This document shows positions 41,197-48,911 of a stretch of DNA of 58,356 bases, in pieces. The translations under genes and the position numbers were made by a program. Source of the stretch: Blastocatellia bacterium (GTDB lineage Bacteria > Acidobacteriota > Blastocatellia > UBA7656); NCBI GenBank assembly GCA_035275065.1, contig DATENM010000163.1, positions 1 to 58,356 of the forward strand, in the 5' to 3' direction. The notes under the pieces were generated by a model. It searched no databases and was not told where the DNA came from. It saw only the letters and a list, made by a program, of their open reading frames with translations. Numbering within the stretch: the first letter of the stretch is position 1; the number at the start of each line of letters is the position of its first letter.

Positions 41197-42306
41197 ATGA
41201 AAGAAGAGCAGATTATCGTTGGCGGCCAGGCGGTCATCGAAGGCGTGATGATGCGCGCGCCGCACTCGTATGCGGTCGCCGTGCGTTTGCCAAGCGGCGA
41301 GATCATCTCGAAGGGCGAGCGGCTGCCGGTGTTGTCCGAGCAGTACCCGATGCTGCGACTGCCGGTGCTGCGCGGCGCCGGTGTCTTGATCCATTCGATG
41401 ATCCTCGGCATCAAGGCGCTGAACTTTTCGGCCAACGCCATCTTTCACGAAACCGCCAACGCACCGGCTGAGCCGGCGCTGGCGGGGCAGACGGCGGCTT
41501 TGACTTCGACAGTAGCGGCGGCGGCTCCGGCCCTCGCCGCGGAGTCCAGGCCGGCGGTCGCCGAAGTCAAGAAAACGTCGAATGCGGCGGCGGCGGGCTC
41601 AATGATCTTCGCCGTCATCTTCAACGTCTTTCTGTTCATCGTGCTGCCGCTGGTGCTGACGAATATGCTGTTCGTCTACTTCGGCGGCGGGACGATGGAG
41701 GCGCACTCGGCGTCGGGCACCTGGTACGCGAACGCCTGGGCGTGGCTGAAAGCCTCGCTCCACCCTGTGCGCCCTTCGGTGATGTTTAACCTCGTTGATG
41801 GGCTGATCCGCATGACGTTCTTCCTCGTCATGATCACGACCTTCTCGCTGATGAGAGAGATGCGCCGCGTCTTTGAGTACCACGGCGCGGAGCATAAAGT
41901 CGTTTACACATGGGAAGCCGGCGAACCGCTGACGGTCGAAAACGCGCGCCGCAAATCGCGCCTGCATCCGCGCTGCGGCACCAGCTTTCTGATGATCGTG
42001 ATGCTGGTTTCGATCATCGCCTTCTCAATCGTCAAATTCGACTCGCTCTTTTTGAACTTCGCCGTGCGGCTGCTGCTGATGCCGGTGATCGCCGGCGTCT
42101 CCTACGAAATCATCCGCGCTTCGGCCCGTAGCCGCGCGCAGTGGTTCTTCGCGGTCATCACGCGGCCCGGCCTCTGGCTCCAGAACATCACGACGAAAGA
42201 GCCGGACGATCAACAGCTCGAAGTCGCTATCTACGCGCTCGAAGAATCGCTGAAGCTTGAGCCATCGGCAGTGACCAGTTCTCAGCTCTCAGTTGCCAGC
42301 TCTTAG
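41197..42306 (+). CDS. DUF1385 family membrane protein
   Basis: A 369-residue membrane protein of the DUF1385 family: IIVGGQAVIEGVMMRAPHSYA at the N-terminus, RLPVLRGAGVLIHSMILGIKAL, several transmembrane helices, and EYHGAEHKVVYTWE with a conserved histidine/cysteine region (HPRCGTSFL). Function is not established. ATG 41197 has GGAGG at 6 nt. The last ~10 codons (TSSQLSVASS) arise from degenerate copies of the CAACTG repeat that continues after the stop, so the true C-terminus has probably been extended by the repeat. Confidence 0.88.
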   Translation: MKEEQIIVGGQAVIEGVMMRAPHSYAVAVRLPSGEIISKGERLPVLSEQYPMLRLPVLRGAGVLIHSMILGIKALNFSANAIFHETANAPAEPALAGQTAALTSTVAAAAPALAAESRPAVAEVKKTSNAAAAGSMIFAVIFNVFLFIVLPLVLTNMLFVYFGGGTMEAHSASGTWYANAWAWLKASLHPVRPSVMFNLVDGLIRMTFFLVMITTFSLMREMRRVFEYHGAEHKVVYTWEAGEPLTVENARRKSRLHPRCGTSFLMIVMLVSIIAFSIVKFDSLFLNFAVRLLLMPVIAGVSYEIIRASARSRAQWFFAVITRPGLWLQNITTKEPDDQQLEVAIYALEESLKLEPSAVTSSQLSVASS

Positions 42307-42328
42307 CGGCCATTGCCGCCTCTTGAGC

Positions 42329-42368
42329 ACGGACAACTGGCAACGGACAACTGGTAACGGACAACTGG
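42329..42368 (+). repeat. Three tandem copies of a 14-bp unit
   Basis: ACGGACAACTGG occurs at 42329-42340, 42343-42354 and 42357-42368 with two-base spacers. It fills the gap between DUF1385 and prfA. Degenerate reverse-complement relatives (CAGTTCTCAGCTCTCAGTTGCCAGCTC) lie just before, inside the DUF1385 C-terminus. Confidence 0.75.
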
Positions 42369-42374
42369 AGTTCT

Positions 42375-43454
42375 ATGTTCGATAAACTCGATTCCATCGA
42401 AAAGAAGTACGAAGAGATGACGGCGCAGCTCGGCGACCCCGAAACGCTCGCCGATCAGTCGAAGTACACGCGCGTCGCCAAGCAGCACCGCGACCTCGAA
42501 GAAGTCGTCGCCAAGTATCGCGAGTTCAAGGCGCTCGACAGCGGGATACGCGACACCCGCGAGATGCTCGATATGGAAGAGGACGCCGAGATGCTTCAGC
42601 TCGCCCGCGCCGAGCTTGCCGAGCTGGAAGCGCGGCACGAACAGGTTGAAGCCGAGCTGAAAGTATTGTTGCTGCCGAAAGACCCGAACGACGAGAAGAA
42701 CGTCATTGTCGAAATCCGCGCCGGCACCGGCGGCGACGAAGCGACGCTGTTTGCCGCAGAGGTCATGCGTATGTACTCGCGCTATGCCGAGCGCCAGGGT
42801 TGGCGCGTGCAGGTGCTCGACGTTTCGGAGTCGGGCATCGGCGGCATCAAAGAAGCCATCCTGCTGATCGAGGGCGAAAGGGTTTTTTCAAAGCTCAAGC
42901 ACGAGTCGGGTGTGCATCGCGTCCAGCGTGTGCCGCAGACCGAAGCCTCCGGGCGCATCCATACCTCGGCCATCACCGTGGCCATTCTGCCCGAGGCCGA
43001 AGAGGTGGACATCAAGATTGACCCGAAAGACCTGCGCATCGACACCTTCTGCTCGTCGGGGCCGGGGGGCCAATCGGTCAACACCACTTACTCGGCTGTG
43101 CGCATCACTCACCTGCCGACCAACACGGTCGTCTCGATGCAGGACGAGAAGTCGCAGATCAAGAACCGCGAGAAAGCCATGCGGGTGCTGCGCTCGCGGC
43201 TGCTTGAGATGGAGCAGGCCAAGCAGCACGAAGCCATCGCCAGCGACCGCCGCGCCATGGTCGGCAGCGGCGACCGCTCCGAGAAGATTCGCACCTACAA
43301 CTTCAAAGAGAACCGCATCACCGACCACCGCATCGGCTACACCGTGCATCAGCTCGACACCTTCATGGAAGGCGACATCGGCAATCTGATCGATGCGCTG
43401 GTGGCACATTACCAGGCCGAAAAGCTCCAGGCCGGCAGCGAAGCCGCCGCCTGA
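42375..43454 (+). CDS. prfA: Peptide chain release factor 1
   Basis: A 359-residue class I release factor. The catalytic GGQ is in SGPGGQSVNTTYSAV; the N-terminal coiled-coil domain, the IEIRAGTGGDEA-type segment (VEIRAGTGGDEATLF) and GVHRVQRVPQTEASGRIHTS are canonical. It reads UAA/UAG stops. Length is normal. It is followed by a terminator and then an unrelated serine hydrolase before its methyltransferase prmC. Confidence 0.97.
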   Translation: MFDKLDSIEKKYEEMTAQLGDPETLADQSKYTRVAKQHRDLEEVVAKYREFKALDSGIRDTREMLDMEEDAEMLQLARAELAELEARHEQVEAELKVLLLPKDPNDEKNVIVEIRAGTGGDEATLFAAEVMRMYSRYAERQGWRVQVLDVSESGIGGIKEAILLIEGERVFSKLKHESGVHRVQRVPQTEASGRIHTSAITVAILPEAEEVDIKIDPKDLRIDTFCSSGPGGQSVNTTYSAVRITHLPTNTVVSMQDEKSQIKNREKAMRVLRSRLLEMEQAKQHEAIASDRRAMVGSGDRSEKIRTYNFKENRITDHRIGYTVHQLDTFMEGDIGNLIDALVAHYQAEKLQAGSEAAA

Positions 43455-43480
43455 ACGACAGACATTGCAAATACCGCTGA

Positions 43481-43515
43481 AGCGCGAGCCACCGGCTTGC
43501 GCTTTTTCTTTTTGC
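43481..43515 (+). terminator. Intrinsic terminator after prfA
   Basis: AAGCGCGAGCC (43481-43491) pairs with GGCTTGCGCTT (43495-43505) around a 3-nt loop, followed by TTTCTTTTT. It is 27 bp after the prfA stop. Confidence 0.8.
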
Positions 43516-43606
43516 GAAAGAGAATTCTCCGGGCTCCCTGGAAACATAGCTCCATCCATGCCTGCATGGGCGCTCATTGATCCGTTTCGACCGGAAAGGA
43601 GATCGC

Positions 43607-44692
43607 ATGAACCGCACACGGAGGCTCGCTTACGCGGCGCTGTTGTTCTTTTTATCGCTCAATGCTTCGGCGGCACTCGCGCAAGACGACAAGATTGATC
43701 TCTTCGTCAAAGCCGATATGCAGAAGCGCAAAATCCCCGGCCTCTCCATCGCCGTCGTCAAGAATGGCCGGGTCATCAAGACCAAAGGTTACGGGCTGGC
43801 GAACGTCGAGTCGAACGTGCCGGCGACGCCGGAAACGATCTATCAATCCGGCTCGGTCGGTAAACAGTTCACCGCGACCCTCGTGATGATGCTGGTCGAA
43901 GAAGGCAAGATGAGCCTCGACGATCACATCAGCAAATACATCCCCGACGCGCCCGACATCTGGAAAGCCATCACCATCCGTCATCTGCTGACGCACACGT
44001 CGGGCATTTCAAATAAGCTTTACGACCAGATCAACATGCGGCGCGATTACACCGAAGACGAGCTGGTGGAAAAGATCGCTGGCATACCGCTCGACTTCCA
44101 GCCGGGCACGAAATGGAACTACAGCAACCCCGGCTATGTCCTGCTCGGCATTCTCATCCATAAAGCGACCGGCAAGTTTTATGGTGACTTGCTGAAAGAG
44201 AGAATCTTCGCGCCGCTCGATATGACTACCGCGCGCATCATCAGCGAGGCCGACATCATTCCGAACCGCGCCGCTGGCTACCGCCTGGTGAAAGGCGAGC
44301 TGAAAAATCAAGAGTGGGTGTCGCCCCTGCTCAACACGACCGCCGACGGCAGCCTCTATTTAACCGTCTACGATATGGCGAAGTGGGACGCGGCGCTTTA
44401 CACGGAGCGCCTGCTCAAGCGCGCCAGCCTTGAGCAGATGTGGACGCCGGTGAAACTCGCAAGCGGCAAGACACAGCCTTATGGCTTCGGCTGGGAGCTC
44501 GGCGACGTCAATGGTCATCACATCATCGAGCACGGGGGCGCGTGGCAAGGGTTCACGACTTACATCGCGCGCTACGTTGACGACAAGCTAACGGTGATCG
44601 TGCTCACCAACCGCGCCGGCGCAGACCCGGGTCGCGTCGCGCACGGCATCGCCGGCCTTTACAACCCGGAGCTTGCGCCGCAAACGCGTTAA
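43607..44692 (+). CDS. Exported serine hydrolase (class C beta-lactamase family)
   Basis: A 361-residue protein with a signal peptide (LAYAALLFFLSLNASAALAQ). The catalytic SxxK is SVGK in YQSGSVGKQFT; YSN is in WNYSNPGY; the KTG-equivalent is HGGAWQGF. This family covers class C beta-lactamases, DD-peptidases and esterases, and the sequence does not decide which. ATG 43607 has AAGGAG upstream; an in-frame ATG at 43577 is less likely. It is inserted between prfA and prmC. Confidence 0.88.
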   Translation: MNRTRRLAYAALLFFLSLNASAALAQDDKIDLFVKADMQKRKIPGLSIAVVKNGRVIKTKGYGLANVESNVPATPETIYQSGSVGKQFTATLVMMLVEEGKMSLDDHISKYIPDAPDIWKAITIRHLLTHTSGISNKLYDQINMRRDYTEDELVEKIAGIPLDFQPGTKWNYSNPGYVLLGILIHKATGKFYGDLLKERIFAPLDMTTARIISEADIIPNRAAGYRLVKGELKNQEWVSPLLNTTADGSLYLTVYDMAKWDAALYTERLLKRASLEQMWTPVKLASGKTQPYGFGWELGDVNGHHIIEHGGAWQGFTTYIARYVDDKLTVIVLTNRAGADPGRVAHGIAGLYNPELAPQTR

Positions 44693-44763
44693 GCCGCGCC
44701 CACTACCCAGCGCGACTTATTGCGCCTTGCGCCTTGCGCGACTAGCGGCGCATTCTGTTTGTC

Positions 44764-45663
44764 GTGCCGACCATTGCTGAAGCCATCCGTGAAGGAGCGC
44801 GCCGGCTCGAACAGGCGGGCGAGAGCGGAGCGCGCCGCACTGCCGGCCTGTTACTGGCACATCGGCTCAAGGTTGACCGCACACACCTGCTCACGCATCC
44901 CGAACAAGCGATTAGTGCGGAAGCCCTGCAAGCGTTCTTGCAGATGATCGAGCGGCGCGCGGCGGGCGAGCCCGTGCAGTACATCACCGGGCATCAGGAA
45001 TTCTACGGGCGCGACTTTCTGGTCACGCCTGCCGTGTTGATCCCGCGACCGGAAACCGAATTTCTCGTCGAGCGTGTGCTGGCGCTGGTGGGCGATATGC
45101 AACAGGCCGCGCCGCTCATCGTTGACCTGGGGACAGGGTCGGGCTGCATCGCCGTGACGCTCGCCGTCGAGCTGCCCGCCGCCCGCCTGGTCGCCACAGA
45201 TATTTCCGGCGCGGCGCTCGCCGTCGCCCGGCAGAACGCGGCGCGACACGGCGTCGGCGCGCGCATCGAATTTTACGAAGGCGACCTGATGGCGCCGCTT
45301 ACAGAGGCGGGGCTGGACAATCGTGTAGACATCCTCGCCTCGAATCCGCCTTACGTGGCCGAGAATCAGCCGGAGCTGGTGCAGCGCGACGTGCGCGAGT
45401 TCGAGCCGCACGGGGCATTGTTCGGCGGGGCAGACGGGCTCAGCTTTTACCGCCGCCTGCTGGTCGAAGCCTTCGGCGTAGTCAGGCCGGGCGGCTTTCT
45501 CGTTTGTGAGATTGGCTACAGTCAGCTCGATCCCATAGCAGAGCTGGTCGCGGCATCGCGCTGGCAGTTGGTCGAAATCATCCACGACCTGCAAGGCATT
45601 GCGCGCACGCTGGTCATTCGCAAGTCCGTGGAAGGCGCCCGCCGCCCTTTGCTCGATGAGTGA
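44764..45663 (+). CDS. prmC: Release factor glutamine N5-methyltransferase
   Basis: A 299-residue methyltransferase that methylates the GGQ glutamine of release factors. PrmC hallmarks are GEPVQYITGHQEFYG, LIPRPETEFLVE, SAM loop VDLGTGSGCIAV, and the catalytic NPPYV in ILASNPPYVAEN. The start is GTG 44764. Its stop overlaps the possible ATG 45656 of the next gene. Confidence 0.95.
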   Translation: MPTIAEAIREGARRLEQAGESGARRTAGLLLAHRLKVDRTHLLTHPEQAISAEALQAFLQMIERRAAGEPVQYITGHQEFYGRDFLVTPAVLIPRPETEFLVERVLALVGDMQQAAPLIVDLGTGSGCIAVTLAVELPAARLVATDISGAALAVARQNAARHGVGARIEFYEGDLMAPLTEAGLDNRVDILASNPPYVAENQPELVQRDVREFEPHGALFGGADGLSFYRRLLVEAFGVVRPGGFLVCEIGYSQLDPIAELVAASRWQLVEIIHDLQGIARTLVIRKSVEGARRPLLDE

Positions 45664-45667
45664 ATCA

Positions 45668-46573
45668 ATGAAGAAGACCGTTTCAATCATCCTGGCGCTG
45701 GCCTGTGTGTCGGGAAATATCGGTCTCACGCTAGCCGGCGGCGCGTTGCGACAAGCGCCGCTGCGTGTGGCGATTGTCGGCTTCAACGGCGTCAGGGTGG
45801 GTGAGCAGGCTGGCGACGATCCGCTACAAAAAGCCTTGCGCGCGGCGCTGGCGCGGCGCGCGCAGATCACGCTGATCGAGCCATTGCAGGTCGAGCCGGC
45901 GGTCGCGGGCGTCGGCTACGACGGCTCAATCAACATGAGCCGCGACGAGGCGCGGCGGCTGGGCGCGGCCATCGGCTGTGACTTCTTCATCACCGGCAAG
46001 CGCGACCTGTTTACGCGCAGCGAGGCGAAGGCCGAGTCACACGAAGAGGCGCTTGTCGGCGTGATGCTCGTTGATGCGCGCACCGGCGAGCTGGCGGCTT
46101 TTGATTTCATCAACGAAAAAGCGGCGACTCGCGCCGCCGCAATCGAAGCCGTGATGAAAACTCTGGCGACCCGCGCCGCCGGTTACGCCGAGCGCATGAT
46201 GGCCCACCGCGCTCGCGGCATGGCGCAGCAATCCGGCGAGCCTGTCGAACACATCGAAGAGCTGCCCGACGCGGATACGGCTGCTGGAGCCGGTTTCAAG
46301 CCGCCGGAGTTCCTAAACCGCGTCAAGCCCGAATACACCAGCGAAGCCGAGCGCGCCGACATCACCGCCACCGTCGAAGCCGCGGCGGTCTTTCGCGCCG
46401 ATGGCACGGTGGGCGAAATCACGATCACGCGCTGGGCCGGGTTTGGCCTTGATGAAGCGGCGGCGGCCACCATTCGCCAGTTGAAATTCAAACCGGCGAC
46501 GCGCGAGGGCCGGGCGGTCAGCGTGCGCGCCACTGTGCGTTATAACTTCCGCCGCCTCCGCCCGACTTCATGA
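45668..46573 (+). CDS. Exported protein with TonB_C-type domain
   Basis: A 301-residue exported protein. The signal peptide MKKTVSIILALACVSGNIGL favours ATG 45668; ATG 45656, overlapping the prmC stop, is in frame. The middle (LRVAIVGFNGVRVGEQAGDD, IGCDFFITGKRDLFT) resembles the family of proteins that form outer-membrane-associated curli/LPS-type assemblies with a beta-alpha fold. The last 90 residues are a TonB C-terminal-like domain (FLNRVKPEYTSEAERADI, GTVGEITITRWAGFGLDEAAAATI). No TonB box or membrane anchor besides the signal is seen. Confidence 0.7.
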   Translation: MKKTVSIILALACVSGNIGLTLAGGALRQAPLRVAIVGFNGVRVGEQAGDDPLQKALRAALARRAQITLIEPLQVEPAVAGVGYDGSINMSRDEARRLGAAIGCDFFITGKRDLFTRSEAKAESHEEALVGVMLVDARTGELAAFDFINEKAATRAAAIEAVMKTLATRAAGYAERMMAHRARGMAQQSGEPVEHIEELPDADTAAGAGFKPPEFLNRVKPEYTSEAERADITATVEAAAVFRADGTVGEITITRWAGFGLDEAAAATIRQLKFKPATREGRAVSVRATVRYNFRRLRPTS

Positions 46574-46592
46574 CCGCTCGTCTAAGAGCGCT

Positions 46593-47645
46593 TCACTCAT
46601 TCATCCCGTGGTCGGCAAGTTTGACCAGCTCATCAATCGTCAGGTTGTTGAAGCCGCGCGCCTTCATCTTCTCAATGAAGCGCGCGTTGACGCCGTGATC
46701 CTGCATCCGCACCAACTGATCGAGCGGCGGGCGGCCATAGCCTGCGGCTTCGATCTCGCGGATAAACTTCGCGGTAACGCCGTGGTCAACCAGCCGTGTC
46801 AATTGCTCAAGCGGTATCTCGTTATGGCCGAACGACGCAATCTCGCGAATATAATCCGGCGTGACCCCATGATCTACGGTGCGAATCAAGGTCTGCACCG
46901 GCAGGTTCTTGTAGCCGAGCGCGTCCAGCTCTTTGATGAAGCTGACCGTCACGCCGTGATCGACCATGCGGGTCAACAGGTCAACCGACTGCACGTTGTA
47001 GCCTTGCGCCTTCAAGGCGCGCAGGTATTCGAGGCTGACGCCGTGATCGCCCATACGCACCAGTTGATCGAGCGTCGGGCGCTCGTAGCCCTGCGCCTGT
47101 AACTCGTCGAGCAACCCGAGGCCGGTGTCGCTCAGGGCCAGCCTGAACAACTGTGTATCGGTGGGCGCTTCATAGTTCCGTCGTTTCAGCTCGGCGACAA
47201 AAGCCGGATTGGCGGCAAAGACGAAGTGGCCCGATCCTCTGCCGTTCTTAAACCAGCCTTCGCAGTTGAAGGTGCCGGCGTCGCGCACCAGTTGAAATTG
47301 CACGTTGGTGCCGGCAGACATCATCTGCGCCGACCCGAGGCCGCGCAACTGGTCGAGCGCCAGCCGCGAACCGTGCATGCTCCGTCCCCTGCCCTGCTGC
47401 TCGGATGAATAAATCAACTCCAGGTGCAGCCAGTTCGCGTCGCGGCCCGGCTCGATGATCCACTGGCCGGTGTGCGCTTCTTCAGCCCGCGCTTGCGGCG
47501 CTGAGACATCGGCGTGCGTCCGCAGAAAGACCAGCCCGCCGCCGAACCACACGGCCACGGCCACCAGCGCCGCGAGCCCGATTCCGTAAATCATCCGCCG
47601 CTTTTCAACTCTGCCGACCTGCCCAAGCTCATTGATATTTTTCAT
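46593..47645 (-). CDS. Exported or membrane-anchored repeat protein of the BlaR1 locus
   Basis: A 350-residue protein with a hydrophobic N-terminal helix (IYGIGLAALVAVAVWFGGGL), a ~110-residue domain with IIEPGRDANWLHLELIY and QLVRDAGTFNCEGWFKNGRG, then about six copies of a 29-residue repeat with core LVRMxDHGVTxxFIxEIxAxGY. In this protein the repeat core reads DHGV where the two neighbours read IHGV. The same modules occur in the next two genes. The repeats are probably helix-turn-helix hairpins forming a solenoid. Function unknown; the location suggests a partner of BlaR1. Confidence 0.7.
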   Translation of the reverse strand: MKNINELGQVGRVEKRRMIYGIGLAALVAVAVWFGGGLVFLRTHADVSAPQARAEEAHTGQWIIEPGRDANWLHLELIYSSEQQGRGRSMHGSRLALDQLRGLGSAQMMSAGTNVQFQLVRDAGTFNCEGWFKNGRGSGHFVFAANPAFVAELKRRNYEAPTDTQLFRLALSDTGLGLLDELQAQGYERPTLDQLVRMGDHGVSLEYLRALKAQGYNVQSVDLLTRMVDHGVTVSFIKELDALGYKNLPVQTLIRTVDHGVTPDYIREIASFGHNEIPLEQLTRLVDHGVTAKFIREIEAAGYGRPPLDQLVRMQDHGVNARFIEKMKARGFNNLTIDELVKLADHGMNE

Positions 47646-47664
47646 GGCGAACCTCCCGTCAGGC

Positions 47665-48819
47665 TTATTTGTCGAAGCCGTGAATGCGCAGCTCGATCAG
47701 CTTATCAATCGTCAGATCGTTGAAGCCGCGGGCTTTCATCTTCTCGATGTAAGCCGGCGTCACCCCGTGAATGCGCATCGCGACAAATTGATCTATCGAG
47801 ACGCGGTCATAGCCTTGCGCTTTGACCTCTTTGATGAAGTCCGTGCTGACGCCATGAATGCGCATCGCCACCAGTTCATCAATCGGCACTCGATCATAGC
47901 CCAGCTCGCGCAGCTCTTTGATGAACTCGATCTTGACGCCGTGAATGCGCATGGCGACCAGCTCATCTATCGGCGGGCGCTCGTAGCCGTACTCCTGCAA
48001 GCCGCGAATGAAATCGGTGCTGACGCCGTGGATGCGCATCGCCACCAGTTGATCGACCTGCGGCTTTTCGTAGCCGAGCGATTTAACTTCCTTGATGTAA
48101 TCGGGGGTCACGCCGTGGATGCGCATGGCGATCAGCTCGTCAACCGGCTGGCGGTCGTAGCCGGCGGCCTTCAGCTCGTTGATGAACTGCGGGCCGGCCC
48201 CGTGAATGCGCATGGCGATCAGGTTGTCGAGCGACAGGTGATCGTAACCGAGGGCGCTAAGCTCGCGGATGAAATTCAGATGAACGTCAATCACCGCCAG
48301 CGAGAAGAGTTGCTCGTCGGTGAGCTTGCCATAGCCGAGGCTCTCCATCTGGCCGGCGAACGCCTGGCTGGGCGCGAAACTGAAGTGGCCCGAGCCGTTG
48401 CCGTTCTTGAACCAGCCTTCACAGTTGAAGGTGCCGGCGTCGCGCACGATCTGGAACTGCACAGGCGAGCCGTTGCTCTGCATCATCGTCATGCTCAAGC
48501 CTTTGAGGCTGTCCTGCTTGATGTCGAATGACGAAGTCGAATGAAAGTGGTGGCCCTTCTCATTGCCGCCGCGCTGCACGGTTAAGTAAAGGCTATCGCT
48601 CGAAGGCTTCGATTCGATAATCCATTCGCCGGTGATGGCCTCAAGCGGCGCCGCCGCGGGCTCAGGCATCGCCGCATTATGCGCGGCGGTCGAACGCATG
48701 CCGAAGTAGCAGGCGAGCAGCGCCAGCGCCATACAGGTGGCGCGCAATGCCTGCTTCCATCCCATAGCAGGGCGGCGCGTCGGCCGGTCTGAGGTGCGTT
48801 GATGGATTTCCGTCTTCAT
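47665..48819 (-). CDS. Exported or membrane-anchored repeat protein of the BlaR1 locus (paralogue)
   Basis: A 384-residue paralogue of the next protein downstream. It has an N-terminal hydrophobic helix (ATCMALALLACYFG), the domain with GEWIIESKPSSDSLYLTVQ and FQIVRDAGTFNCEGWFKNG, then seven or eight 29-residue repeats (GYxRxPIDELVAMRIHGV-x2-xFIKE). I use ATG 48819 (GGAGG upstream); the frame begins at 48843. The gene lies 19 bp before the 46593-47645 gene and 92 bp after the BlaR1-like gene. Near-identical 87-bp DNA repeats point to recent expansion. Confidence 0.7.
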   Translation of the reverse strand: MKTEIHQRTSDRPTRRPAMGWKQALRATCMALALLACYFGMRSTAAHNAAMPEPAAAPLEAITGEWIIESKPSSDSLYLTVQRGGNEKGHHFHSTSSFDIKQDSLKGLSMTMMQSNGSPVQFQIVRDAGTFNCEGWFKNGNGSGHFSFAPSQAFAGQMESLGYGKLTDEQLFSLAVIDVHLNFIRELSALGYDHLSLDNLIAMRIHGAGPQFINELKAAGYDRQPVDELIAMRIHGVTPDYIKEVKSLGYEKPQVDQLVAMRIHGVSTDFIRGLQEYGYERPPIDELVAMRIHGVKIEFIKELRELGYDRVPIDELVAMRIHGVSTDFIKEVKAQGYDRVSIDQFVAMRIHGVTPAYIEKMKARGFNDLTIDKLIELRIHGFDK

Positions 48820-48911
48820 TGCTTTCCCTCCCTGACGAGACACAACTCGGCTGTCGAGAGCGGGTCTCGTATCTGGGTTCTACGGTATTGCAGCAGAGCA
48901 CTTGCCGCCGT

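Noticed and set aside
44851..45870. 339-codon minus-strand frame across prmC
   Set aside because: It is antisense to a clearly recognisable prmC and carries no protein-like motifs.
47632..48531. 299-codon plus-strand frame with regular internal repeats (NAHRDQLI-type)
   Set aside because: The regularity is the reverse-strand image of the 87-bp repeats in the minus-strand gene; the minus frame has a membrane anchor and a recognisable domain.
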